In this document: piece after piece, positions 37,077-45,050 of the stretch | Position numbering within the stretch: position 1 is the first letter of the stretch | Layout of the letters: every line of letters starts with the position of its first letter | Source: Nocardia exalbida NBRC 100660 | GTDB taxonomy: Bacteria; Actinomycetota; Actinomycetes; Mycobacteriales; Mycobacteriaceae | DNA length: 64,000 nt | Direction: 5' to 3' | NCBI RefSeq assembly: GCF_000308575.1 | Contig: NZ_BAFZ01000002.1 | Span: 124,001 to 188,000 of the forward strand | Made by a program: the position numbers and the translations under genes | The notes under the pieces: generated by a model | The model's database searches: none | Told to the model about the DNA's origin: nothing | The model's input: the letters and a program-made list of their open reading frames with translations, nothing else

Positions 37077-37907
37077 TCAGCACCCGGCCTCGATCATCAC
37101 CGTCGCGGCCAACGACTCGAGCACGCGGCGACCTCCGTCTGGCCACGAACACACCAGGTAGTCCCACCCGGCCTCCTGCCAAGCCGCCACGCTGCGACGG
37201 ACGTCGTCCATGGGTTCGGTAACAGACAGCGTGGAGGCCCGAACGATGTCCGACGGCCTCCTGCCTGCGGCCGTGGCGAGCTCGTCGAGGCGACGCATAT
37301 ACGGCTTCAACGAGGTGGGCGTTCCGTAGGCGTGCCATCCGTCGGCATACCAGGCCGTTATGGGGAGGGTGCGCCGTGGCCCGGTGCCGCCGATCCAAAG
37401 CGGTGGCCGTGGCACCTGGACAGGTTCGGGAAGCAGGCGGGCTTTGCTGAGCGACGCGACGACACCGTCGTACGACACCCGCGCACCGGAGAACAGCCGA
37501 TTGAGAACCTCGATGGTATCCGCGAGTAGCTCGAATCTTTCAGCGACGCACGGGAAGGGTATACCCAACGACTTGTGCTCATCGGCGTTCCAGGCGGCGC
37601 CCAGTGCCAAGTTCAGGCGACCACCCGACGCATGGTCCACCGTCATCGCCTGTGCGGCGAGCAGTGCGGGTTGGCGATAGGTAACGGCGGTCACGAGCAG
37701 TCCGAGTCTGATTCGATCAGTCAGGCCGGACAACGCGGCCAATGTCGTCATTCCCTCGAAGGTCGCGTCTACGTGTTCCTCCGGATTCGAGGCGAGGTGA
37801 TCGAATCCCCAGGCACAGTCGAATCCGAGCTCCTCGGCAAACCTCACCCGCGACACTACTTCGCTCCACGGCATGTTCTTCTGGGCGATATCGATCCCGA
37901 AACGCAT
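37077..37907 (-). CDS. Luciferase-like (F420- or flavin-dependent) oxidoreductase
   Basis: 276 residues. TIM-barrel motifs of the LLM superfamily: MRFGIDIAQKNMPWSEVVSR, FAEELGFDCAWGFDHLASNP, RIRLGLLVTAVTYRQPALLA and GRLNLALGAAWNADEHKSLG. The last matches the GxGW-type loop of LLM class F420-dependent proteins. F420 is common in Nocardia, so F420 is a fair guess; FMN is possible. It opens a leftward unit with the P450 and NHL genes, 91 bases apart from the P450. Confidence 0.85.
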   Translation of the reverse strand: MRFGIDIAQKNMPWSEVVSRVRFAEELGFDCAWGFDHLASNPEEHVDATFEGMTTLAALSGLTDRIRLGLLVTAVTYRQPALLAAQAMTVDHASGGRLNLALGAAWNADEHKSLGIPFPCVAERFELLADTIEVLNRLFSGARVSYDGVVASLSKARLLPEPVQVPRPPLWIGGTGPRRTLPITAWYADGWHAYGTPTSLKPYMRRLDELATAAGRRPSDIVRASTLSVTEPMDDVRRSVAAWQEAGWDYLVCSWPDGGRRVLESLAATVMIEAGC

Positions 37908-38702
37908 TCCGTCCTCGTCTCACACAATTCACGCCCGCCGTCAGTCGGGTGCCAGCTACTCCACGGCGAACGCCAACCAGTCGATGCCGATTACCGCTTC
38001 CCCACATCACCATCCCGCTGGTTCCCGGCGGGGAGTCTTACAGCAACGCCACTGCGTGGCGGACGAAATGCGTTGTCACCGAACCGTATTAGCAATCCGG
38101 AAACGCTTCCGATTCACCTCGTAGAAGAGAATCACTCGCCGGGCGAATCGGCAGCGTGCATCGCAGAAGACCCCCTGGGTGATCGGGTTGGCCCCGTCCT
38201 CAACCCAATCAGACCAAATCCTCAGTCCGACAGTCAACGTAGTCGCGGTCAGCCCTTTCGCGGCAGCTGCCGGGTGGCACGTAAGGCTTGATCGCGAAGA
38301 CGAGTCTTAGTGTTGTCCAGTTGTTGTCGGAACCTGCCGTCCGCCCGTGGCGGCTGTTCAACCGCTGGTGGTCAGCAGTTGAACAGCTGACGTTGCTGTC
38401 GGGGTCGGGCATCGGCTAACCGCCCATGTCGCGGCCACTTGGTTCAACACCTGTGCGACGCAGGTGGCGAGCGCAGACCGGCTTGGTTATCGGTCGGGCC
38501 CGGCGATGTTCAAGTCTTCGGATACCTGCCGATTGATCCGAAGGCTCACCTGGATGCAGTAGGCGCGTTGTCGCGGAGATCGCCGATGCCGAAAACTTGT
38601 GATACCGATTGCTTCTCGCCAACAACGATTCAATTCTTACTTCGTTGACATCGAGCACGCTGCTATGTACTTTTCTGGTAGCACTGGGGAGGCTGATAGT
38701 AT
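37908..38702. other. Long divergent intergenic region
   Basis: 795 bases between the leftward oxidoreductase and the rightward AMP ligase. Short frames on both strands have no ribosome binding site or protein-like sequence, so I call none. It holds the inverted repeat at 38354-38386 and the GGGGAGG site before the ligase ATG, and is the likely place for two divergent promoters. Confidence 0.6.
38354..38386. promoter_or_regulatory. Inverted repeat CTGTTCAAC/GTTGAACAG
   Basis: A perfect nine-base inverted repeat with a 15-base spacer, in the divergent gap. It resembles an operator more than a terminator because no gene ends nearby. Confidence 0.4.
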
Positions 38703-40160
38703 ATGTTCCGCCAATCGGCGCCACTTTTCCTTCACGAACTCGTTGCCAACGTTGCTGCGCAAAATCCGGATAAAGTCGCGGTCGCTGATCGGAACGGTTC
38801 ATGGACCTATGCAGAGTTGCACAGCCGCACTGCGGAATACGCGACACACATCGCTGCGGCGGGCGTGCGTGCCGGTGACCGGGTCCTGATCCGCGCCATT
38901 GCCGAGCGCTGGGTGATCGCGGCGATCTACGCCTGCTCCCGTATCGGCGCGATGGCCGTACCGCTCAATCCCGATCTGCGACCGACGCAATGGGAGCAGA
39001 TCAATCGGGACGCGGAGCCGGCACTCGTGATGAGTGATCCCTTGCCGACGGCAGGCCTGGCGACGGCACGGAAGCCTGCGTCGCCGGGAAACTTGGATCC
39101 CGACGCGGCTGCGCTCCTCCTGTATACCTCCGGCAGCACTGCCGCGCCGAAGGCCGTGGTGTGCGCGCACCGCTCGATACTGTTCGCGACGTCTGCGATC
39201 GCCTCTCGGCTGAATTATCGGTCGGACGATGTGGTGCTGTGCAGGCTCCCGCTCTCGTTCGACTACGGCCTCTATCAAACCTTTCTGACAGCCCTCTGCG
39301 GCGCGACGCTGGTACTGTCCGGACCCGGCGACGACGCCGGTCTACTGGGAATCATGCGCCGCCATGGCGTGACCGTTGCCCCAGTGGTGCCATCCCTCGC
39401 GACGATGCTGGCGCGGCTGGCGGTTCGGGGCACGGCGCCCACCATTCGCCTGTTCACCAATACGGGCCAGGAACTGACGTCGCCACAAATCGCTGCGTTG
39501 CGCCGGGCCTTTCCGTCCGCAGCCGTTCAACTGATGTACGGCACCACCGAGTGCAAACGGATCACGATCGGGCAACCCAACGAAGACCTGGCCCTGCCCG
39601 GCTCGGTGGGATCGCCGCTGCCCGGCACCAGTGTGCGGATCGTCGACAACGATGCGCGTCCGGTGCCACCGGGAGTGGAGGGCCAGATCACGGTTGCCGG
39701 ACCACATTTGATGAACGGCTATTGGCGGGACGAGGAGCTGACCGCACGGATCTACCAGAAGGACGCCGTCACCGGCGAACGGGTGCTCCACACCGGTGAC
39801 TACGGGCACATGGATGAGGGTGGCAACCTGTTCTTCCACGGTCGCCGCGACGAGTTGTTCAAACACCATGGCGTACGCACAAGTGTTGCTGAGATCGAGG
39901 CGGCGGCATCCGCGGTGCCGGATGTCGATGAAGCCGCTGTGGTGCCACCGCGCGGTGATGACGAAGCGGTGCTGTTCGCGGTCACTGTTCTAGAGCCTTC
40001 TGAAGTCCTGCGTCGACTGCGCGACCGGCTGGACCCGCTCAAGGTGCCGACGCGCTGCCGGACATTGTCGCGACTGCCGCTCGGGCCGAGGGGCAAGATC
40101 GACCGGACGGCGTTGGCTGCCTTGGTAGATGGTGCGGAAGCGCAAGCCGCTCATGCCTGA
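38703..40160 (+). CDS. AMP-forming acyl/aminoacyl ligase
   Basis: 485 residues of the ANL superfamily. LLLYTSGSTAAPKAVVCAH is the P-loop, MYGTTECKRITIG the adenine motif, VLHTGDYGHMDEGGNLFFHG the hinge region and GPRGKIDRTAL the catalytic lysine motif near the C-terminus. GGGGAGG precedes the ATG. It opens a four-gene cassette with a PLP decarboxylase, an acyl-CoA dehydrogenase and an ACP, so it probably activates an amino or carboxylic acid as the adenylate and loads it on the ACP at 42673. The ligase-decarboxylase-ACP trio resembles exosortase-A-associated gene sets. The substrate is unknown. Confidence 0.85.
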   Translation: MFRQSAPLFLHELVANVAAQNPDKVAVADRNGSWTYAELHSRTAEYATHIAAAGVRAGDRVLIRAIAERWVIAAIYACSRIGAMAVPLNPDLRPTQWEQINRDAEPALVMSDPLPTAGLATARKPASPGNLDPDAAALLLYTSGSTAAPKAVVCAHRSILFATSAIASRLNYRSDDVVLCRLPLSFDYGLYQTFLTALCGATLVLSGPGDDAGLLGIMRRHGVTVAPVVPSLATMLARLAVRGTAPTIRLFTNTGQELTSPQIAALRRAFPSAAVQLMYGTTECKRITIGQPNEDLALPGSVGSPLPGTSVRIVDNDARPVPPGVEGQITVAGPHLMNGYWRDEELTARIYQKDAVTGERVLHTGDYGHMDEGGNLFFHGRRDELFKHHGVRTSVAEIEAAASAVPDVDEAAVVPPRGDDEAVLFAVTVLEPSEVLRRLRDRLDPLKVPTRCRTLSRLPLGPRGKIDRTALAALVDGAEAQAAHA

Positions 40161-41391
40161 TATTGCCAGCCTGACCAGGCAGTATGGGAGCCCGCTCTAT
40201 GTTTACCAACTCGACGCGGTAGCCCGGGCTCTCGTGGATTTGCGGGCCGCCCTGCCGACGCAATCGGTCGTCTACTACTCGCTCAAAGCCAATCCACACG
40301 TGGTGGTGGCCCGGGAATTGCGGAGGTCCGGCTGCCGAGCGGAGATCAGTTCGCCAGGTGAGCTGACGGCTGCCCGGAATGCAGGCTTCCGCGGCGAGGA
40401 CTGTCTCTACACCGGCCCGGGCAAGACCGACTCCGAGATCGATCACGCGATCGCCGAAGGCGTGCGACGCTTCTCCGTCGAATCTGCCGGCGAACTCGAC
40501 CGCATCGGCCGGGCGGCGCTGGCGCACCACACCGAAGCAACGGTCTTGTTGCGTGTCAACGGCAGCTCTGTCGGAGCGAGCGGGCTGCGGATGACCGGAA
40601 CCGAGTCCCAGTTCGGGGTGGATGAGAAGCAGGTGATCGCAGATCCCGGACGCTTCATGAATGTGCCAGGAGCCCGCCTGGTGGGATTGCATCTGTTCCC
40701 TCTCAGCAACGCGCGTGACGAGAGCAGTCTGATCGCGGCCTTCCGGGAGAACATCGCCCTCGCCGCACGGTTGCGCGACCGGGCCGGACTGCCGCTGCTC
40801 GTCGTCGACCTGGGTGGCGGATTCGCTGCGCCGTACGCCCGGCCGGGGCGTCGGCCACGGTATCCCGGTCTGCGCAAAGCCTTGGAAGCCGCGCTGGACG
40901 GAGGTTTGCCCGGATGGCGCCATCACGAAGTCGAGATAGCCTTCGAGTCCGGCCGGTACCTGGTCGGCGACAGCGGTCGTTTGGTCACCACCGTCCAGGA
41001 GATCAAAACGAGCGGAAACAGCACATTCGTGGTGCTGGACTCCGGGATCAACCATCTCGGCGGGATGACCGGATTGGGCAGGCTGGCTCGGCCGTCGGCC
41101 ACCCCGGACCATACCGGCGGTGAGACCGCGACAGTGACACTGGTCGGGCCGCTCTGCACCCCCGCCGATGTACTCGGTCGCGATGTCGAAGTACCCACCG
41201 TAGCTCCGGGCGATCTGCTGGTCGTGCCCAATGTGGGTGCGTACGGGTTGAGTGCAAGCCTCGTGGCGTTCCTGGGGCGGCCGGCACCCACAGAGATCGT
41301 CCTGGCGCACGACAAGGTGGTGGAAGTGAGGCGGATGCGCCTGACATATGAAAGCTTTCCCGTAGAGGAACCGGTCGAGGAGGTGTCGTGA
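40153..41391 (+). CDS. PLP-dependent decarboxylase (Orn/DAP/Arg type)
   Basis: 412 residues from the ATG at 40153, which overlaps the ligase stop by eight bases; an ATG at 40129 would add eight residues. It has the alanine-racemase-like barrel with PLP Lys45 in VVYYSLKANPHVVVAREL, the glycine loop LGGGFAAPY, ESGRYLVGDSGRLV and the second-subunit active-site Cys in GPLCTPADVLGRD, then VGAYGLSAS. Relatives act on free amino acids (LysA) or on carrier-bound ones (BtrK, VinO types). Next to a ligase and an ACP, a carrier-bound amino acid is likely here. Confidence 0.85.
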   Translation: MPDIASLTRQYGSPLYVYQLDAVARALVDLRAALPTQSVVYYSLKANPHVVVARELRRSGCRAEISSPGELTAARNAGFRGEDCLYTGPGKTDSEIDHAIAEGVRRFSVESAGELDRIGRAALAHHTEATVLLRVNGSSVGASGLRMTGTESQFGVDEKQVIADPGRFMNVPGARLVGLHLFPLSNARDESSLIAAFRENIALAARLRDRAGLPLLVVDLGGGFAAPYARPGRRPRYPGLRKALEAALDGGLPGWRHHEVEIAFESGRYLVGDSGRLVTTVQEIKTSGNSTFVVLDSGINHLGGMTGLGRLARPSATPDHTGGETATVTLVGPLCTPADVLGRDVEVPTVAPGDLLVVPNVGAYGLSASLVAFLGRPAPTEIVLAHDKVVEVRRMRLTYESFPVEEPVEEVS

Positions 41392-42605
41392 CGAAAGCCG
41401 CTGCGCTCGCCGCCGAGCTGGCTCCGGTGCTGGCCCAGCACGCCGCGAAGGCCGACGCCGACGCCGAATTCCCCCGAGACAGTGTCGAGGCGCTCCGCGA
41501 GGCGGGCCTTTTCGGCCTGCTGGTCCCGACCGAGTACGGCGGAATGGGTGGTGACCTCGGAGACATGGTCGAGGCGGCGGCCCTGCTGGCGGGCGGTTGT
41601 CTGTCCACCGCCATGATCTGGGCGATGCACTGCCAGCAGGTCGACACCGTTGTCCGCCACGCAGGTGGCGCGCTGCGGGAGGTTCTCCTTCGCCGCATCG
41701 CCGTGGACGGGTACTACCTCGCCTCGGTGACCACCGAACCCGGCAAGGGTGCCCACCTGTTGACCGCGAGTTCCGCAATTGTCCGCGAGGACCAGCAGCT
41801 GTTGGTGCGGCGCGACGCGCCCGTGGTGACCGGCGGTGAGTTCGCCGACGGCTTCCTGGTCACCATGCGCGCGAGCGCCGACGAACCACCCAACCGGGTC
41901 AGCCTCGTGTATCTGGACCGCAGCCAGGTCGAGGCTCGAACGGTGCGTGACTGGAACGCGATGGGCATGCGCGGCACGCGTAGCGTCGCAATGGTGCTCT
42001 CTGGCACCGCCTCCGCCGACCAGTTGATCGGGGCCGCGGGCGGATTCCGAGCGGTGGCTGTGGACAGCATGATCCCGGCAGGCCATCTCGCCTGGTCGGC
42101 GTGCTGGCTGGGGGCGGCTCGGGCGGCCCTGAACTCCATGACTTCGCTCATCAGATCCTCGGACCGCCCGGCGAGTATCGACATCGACAGCGATCTCGTC
42201 CGGCACCGACTGGCCCGCACTCGTGTCGAGCTCGAGCTGTGCGGTGCCTATCTGCTGCACATTCGGAACGAGGTGATGCATCGAAGGCGTGCCAAGCGAG
42301 GGATGGATGAGTATGCCTTTCAGATAAAACTCGACACGCTCAAAGTGGCCTCTTCGGAGTTGACGTTCTCGGCAGTGGACCGCTTGGTCCAGCTCGGCGG
42401 CGCGATGACCGGCTATCAGCGCGACGCACCGGTGCCGCTGGAGCGGCATTTCCGTGACTTGCGGTCGGCCAGTCTCAACTACTCCAACGACCGCCTACTC
42501 ACCGCGATCGGCACGCTGACCTTGCTGGATGGAGCCGGCTCCCTCGCAGCCGGTGTCGAATCCGGCGCAGGTCTCTGTCACAGGGAGTCGGCCGAGAGGG
42601 CTTGA
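41388..42605 (+). CDS. Acyl-CoA dehydrogenase-like flavoprotein
   Basis: 405 residues from a GTG in a GTGA overlap with the decarboxylase. The acyl-CoA dehydrogenase fold is evident: REAGLFGLLVPTEYGGMGGD, ASVTTEPGKGAHLLTASSAI (FAD/substrate loop region), RDWNAMGMRGTRSVAMVL and AVDRLVQLGGAMTGYQRD. The general-base glutamate cannot be placed with certainty. In carrier-protein pathways such enzymes oxidise ACP-bound substrates (prolyl-PCP oxidases of pyrrole formation; ZmaI- or FkbI-type). Here it may oxidise the decarboxylated ACP-bound product or its precursor. Confidence 0.85.
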   Translation: MTKAAALAAELAPVLAQHAAKADADAEFPRDSVEALREAGLFGLLVPTEYGGMGGDLGDMVEAAALLAGGCLSTAMIWAMHCQQVDTVVRHAGGALREVLLRRIAVDGYYLASVTTEPGKGAHLLTASSAIVREDQQLLVRRDAPVVTGGEFADGFLVTMRASADEPPNRVSLVYLDRSQVEARTVRDWNAMGMRGTRSVAMVLSGTASADQLIGAAGGFRAVAVDSMIPAGHLAWSACWLGAARAALNSMTSLIRSSDRPASIDIDSDLVRHRLARTRVELELCGAYLLHIRNEVMHRRRAKRGMDEYAFQIKLDTLKVASSELTFSAVDRLVQLGGAMTGYQRDAPVPLERHFRDLRSASLNYSNDRLLTAIGTLTLLDGAGSLAAGVESGAGLCHRESAERA

Positions 42606-42672
42606 GACGGGGGCATATACCGAGCGGCGTGGCCGCTACGGCCGATCCAATCACGGTAACAAAGGAGTTCGC

Positions 42673-42939
42673 ATGAGTCGGCAACTATGGGCCGAACCGT
42701 TCGAGAAGATTTTGCGCACCTATCTACCTCTCCTGTCGGTGGACACAGAGGTGACGCCGGATATGAACCTCGCTGATCATGGCCTGGACTCGATGGCCAC
42801 CGTGAGGCTGCTGCTCGATCTCGAAGAGACCTTCGCTGTCATGATCCCCGACCATCTGCTCTCCGTGAACACCTTCGCGACGCCCGCCGGACTTTGGGCG
42901 GCCATTGATAGCCTGCGGGACGACAAAGCGGTCCAGTGA
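42673..42939 (+). CDS. Acyl/peptidyl carrier protein
   Basis: 88 residues. LADHGLDSMATVRLLLDLEE carries the phosphopantetheine serine Ser40 in the DSL-like motif D-S-M. Four helices are typical of ACP. The ATG follows a strong AAAGGAG site. It is the last gene of the cassette and the probable carrier for the ligase, decarboxylase and dehydrogenase. No ketosynthase or adenylation-PCP megasynthase is nearby, so its product must be taken up by another enzyme such as the condensation-domain protein at 45051. Confidence 0.88.
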   Translation: MSRQLWAEPFEKILRTYLPLLSVDTEVTPDMNLADHGLDSMATVRLLLDLEETFAVMIPDHLLSVNTFATPAGLWAAIDSLRDDKAVQ

Positions 42940-43165
42940 TGCGTCGACTGGCGCAGCGGCCGGACCCAGTGACCTAGCACGGTCTCGGCCGCTGAATTCC
43001 ACCGCGTTTCCATCGGCAGGGACCAAGCTTTCCTGCGCGCATCCACCCAAAGACTGTGAAATGCGGGCCTCACCAATGACATCGCGACCGCACGTCACGG
43101 ATCATGCCGCGCGCCAGCGCCCATGACCTCGAAGAACTTGGCGCGGTAGTCCCATCGTGGCGGTA

Positions 43166-43185
43166 TAGGTTCTGTCTCCCAATGA
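43166..43185 (+). repeat. IS left terminal inverted repeat
   Basis: TAGGTTCTGTCTCCCAATGA pairs with the right end at 44107-44126 with two mismatches in 20 bases. The outer TA may be the target duplication. Confidence 0.8.
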
Positions 43186-44124
43186 GGTGAATCGATCGGC
43201 CCCGTGGTCGGGGCCGATCGTGCATCATGTCGTGCGTGGCGACCGCGATCGGTGATCGATACCAGGTTCTGACCGACAAGCAGTGGGAACTACTGGAGTT
43301 GCTGCTATCGAAGTCCGAGGGCCATGTGGGCCGTAACTTCGCCAACAATCGCCTGGTGGTGGTGGGGATGCTGTATCGGCTGCGCACCAGTCAGCCGTGG
43401 CGGGATCTGCCGGAACATTTCGGGCCGTGGCAGACGGTGTGGAAACGCCACCGCCGCTATGCCGCCGACGGCACCTGGGACCGGGTGCTGACCGCTCTGG
43501 TCGCCCTGGCCGACACCACCGGTGACCTGGACTGGGTTGTCTCGGTCGACTCGACAATCGTGCGGGCACATCAACACGCCGCCGGCGCGGCCGCCGACTC
43601 GGTGACCGGGCTATGAACCGGCCGACCATGCCATCGGGCGCTCCCGCGGTGGGCTGACCACCAAGATCCATCTCGCCGCCGACGGCGCCGGTCGCGGCCT
43701 GGCCGTGCTGCTCACGCCCGGTCAAACCAACGACTCGCCGCTGCTGCCACCGCTGCTCGACGCGGTGGTGGTGCCGCGACTGGCCGGTGGGGCACCGCGG
43801 CGCAATCCGGAGGTGGTGATCGCCGACCGCGCCTACTCGGCGGCGTCGAACCGAACTCTGTTGCGCCGCAAACGTATCCAGACCGTGATCCCCGAACGCC
43901 GGGACCAGGTCGCCAACCGCAAACGCAAGGGCCGCGCAGGTGGGCGGCCACCGAGCTTCGATGCCGAGATCTACAAACGCCGCAACGTCATCGAACGTGC
44001 CTTCAACAGGGCCAAGCACTGGCGGGCGGTGGCCACTCGCTACGACAAGCTCGCGATCACCTACCGGGCCGGAGTCGTCCTGGCCCTCGTCGTTGAATGG
44101 CTCAAATCATTGGGAGACACGACC
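43168..44124 (+). mobile_element. IS5-family (IS427-like) insertion sequence
   Basis: About 957 bases bounded by inverted repeats and flanking TA, with a transposase split over two frames. It lies between the ACP gene and the second RiPP operon. It may have separated genes once joined, or simply landed in the gap. Confidence 0.85.
43227..43616 (+). CDS. IS5-type transposase, N-terminal part (orfA)
   Basis: 129 residues with the DUF4096-like start ATAIGDRYQVLTDKQWELLE and YRLRTSQPWRDLPEHFGPWQ, then the first catalytic Asp in WVVSVDSTIVRAHQHAAGAA. It stops at 43616, and the remaining catalytic residues lie in another frame. Activity needs read-through by frameshifting or is lost. Confidence 0.85.
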   Translation: MSCVATAIGDRYQVLTDKQWELLELLLSKSEGHVGRNFANNRLVVVGMLYRLRTSQPWRDLPEHFGPWQTVWKRHRRYAADGTWDRVLTALVALADTTGDLDWVVSVDSTIVRAHQHAAGAAADSVTGL

Positions 44125-44127
44125 TAG
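43609..44127 (+). CDS. IS5-type transposase, C-terminal part (orfB)
   Basis: The frame reads GYEPADHAIGRSRGGLTTKI from 43609, one base ahead of orfA's frame, and contains VVIADRAYSAASN (second Asp) and YKRRNVIERAFNRAKHWRAV (the Glu), completing the DDE triad. It has no start of its own at 43609; a GTG at 43705 is the first usable one. The junction implies a +1 (or -2) shift. The stop TAG lies in the right inverted repeat. Confidence 0.75.
   Translation, partial: GYEPADHAIGRSRGGLTTKIHLAADGAGRGLAVLLTPGQTNDSPLLPPLLDAVVVPRLAGGAPRRNPEVVIADRAYSAASNRTLLRRKRIQTVIPERRDQVANRKRKGRAGGRPPSFDAEIYKRRNVIERAFNRAKHWRAVATRYDKLAITYRAGVVLALVVEWLKSLGDTT
44107..44126 (-). repeat. IS right terminal inverted repeat
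   Basis: TCATTGGGAGACACGACCTA is the inverted partner of the left end at 43166-43185. Confidence 0.8.
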
Positions 44128-44852
44128 CGGCGCACCGGTCGACTCTGATCCCCGCCGGGTGGCACATCGATGCCTACCGGGTGCGCTGGCTGCGCGGAAA
44201 CCGCAAAAGGCATGGGGCCCGGTCATGGTGACCCGCCCGCATATTCGTCCAGTGGGCCTTGTAAATTGCTCGCTGTCCGGTGACCAGGGCAGCACGATTT
44301 TCCGTCATCCTGGTCTTGCTCTATCAGGGGGACGTACGAGCACCTGCTTGCATTCCACAGTTATCCGTCCTCCTCGGCGCCGACGGTAACTGTCATCGGT
44401 ACGGATATGGCCGTGTTGCCGGCGCTGTGCGATTTGTGCGTGAATCTCATCAGGGCCATGTCCGGTCCGGACGGTTATTTCACGCCGTTGTCCTTCGGTT
44501 ATCTCTGTTCGGTGCGTCGGGGAGATTGCCACCGCCTCGGTGCGTGCCTAGAGTCGAACGCGAGGGGTTGTTCGTAAGATTTCCTTCCGCTCAGTAGTCG
44601 ATCGGAGGTTGGCTATCGGCGTGGATCGTGCTGCTGTCCCGCCGAAATCACTTTTACGGCGGCTCCGCTCGAGATGCAGTCGATATCGTGTCGAGGAGTT
44701 GAAACGAGTGCCTGCTCACGATCCGACAATGCGCGGGCGGCGGGGGCTGAATTCCGAAGTGTCGCCATGTTCCCGGGTAGGTTTTCGGAACGTCCGCCGG
44801 GCGTGAAGAAGAGATCCCTTTCCACGACAACTTCGGAAGGAGGTGAAATCTT
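44128..44852 (+). other. Region between the IS and the second RiPP operon
   Basis: 725 bases without a gene I can support. A short GTG frame at 44709 and a longer frame from 44609 have no protein-like features. It holds the palindrome at 44460 and ends in a near-perfect AAGGAGGTG ribosome binding site at about 44837. Confidence 0.55.
44460..44472. promoter_or_regulatory. GTCCGGTCCGGAC palindrome, island copy 3
   Basis: Identical to the sites upstream of the ParB-like regulator (24078, 24100) and of the STAND gene (52275). It lies 381 bases upstream of the second precursor peptide gene. Confidence 0.55.
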
Positions 44853-44951
44853 ATGCAGATCGACTTCGAGAAAGTGAACATCGAGTTCATCGATGATCTC
44901 GACCTCGACGACATCGTCGGAGGCCGGGCAGTGCCTTGCGCTGGTTTCTAG
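44853..44951 (+). CDS. Candidate RiPP precursor with Gly-Gly leader (32 residues)
   Basis: The ATG follows AAGGAGGTG at ideal spacing. The leader, residues 1-24, begins MQIDFEKVNIEFID and ends in the acidic LDLDDIVGG, a double-glycine site for C39 peptidases. The predicted core is only eight residues, RAVPCAGF, with one Cys (29) and one Pro. The next gene is a condensation-domain protein, followed by a transporter with a C39 domain that can remove such a leader. The frame is short, but the ribosome binding site, the leader and the neighbours agree. Probably a ribosomal peptide precursor. Confidence 0.75.
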   Translation: MQIDFEKVNIEFIDDLDLDDIVGGRAVPCAGF

Positions 44952-44975
44952 TACCGCCGTGTTCGTTACGTGCAG

Positions 44976-45007
44976 CCAGGGGCCCCAGACATGTCTGGGG
45001 CCCCTGG
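44976..45007 (+). terminator. Perfect 32-base palindrome after the precursor gene
   Basis: The arm CCAGGGGCCCCAGACA is followed directly by its exact complement. It forms a very stable hairpin 24 bases past the precursor stop and 43 bases before the next ATG. It likely stops most transcripts or protects the 3' end, so the peptide is made in excess over the enzymes. Confidence 0.75.
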
Positions 45008-45050
45008 TGCTCCCGTTCGGTCGCCGAAGATTCGTTACTCGAGGTCGTGT

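Noticed and set aside
38209..38648. Short frames on both strands in the gap before the AMP ligase
   Set aside because: No ribosome binding sites or motifs, and codon third positions are not GC-rich.
44609..44806. 65-residue frame before the second precursor
   Set aside because: Arg-rich with no domain; the GTG at 44709 has only a distant AGGAG. The downstream peptide has a much better signal.
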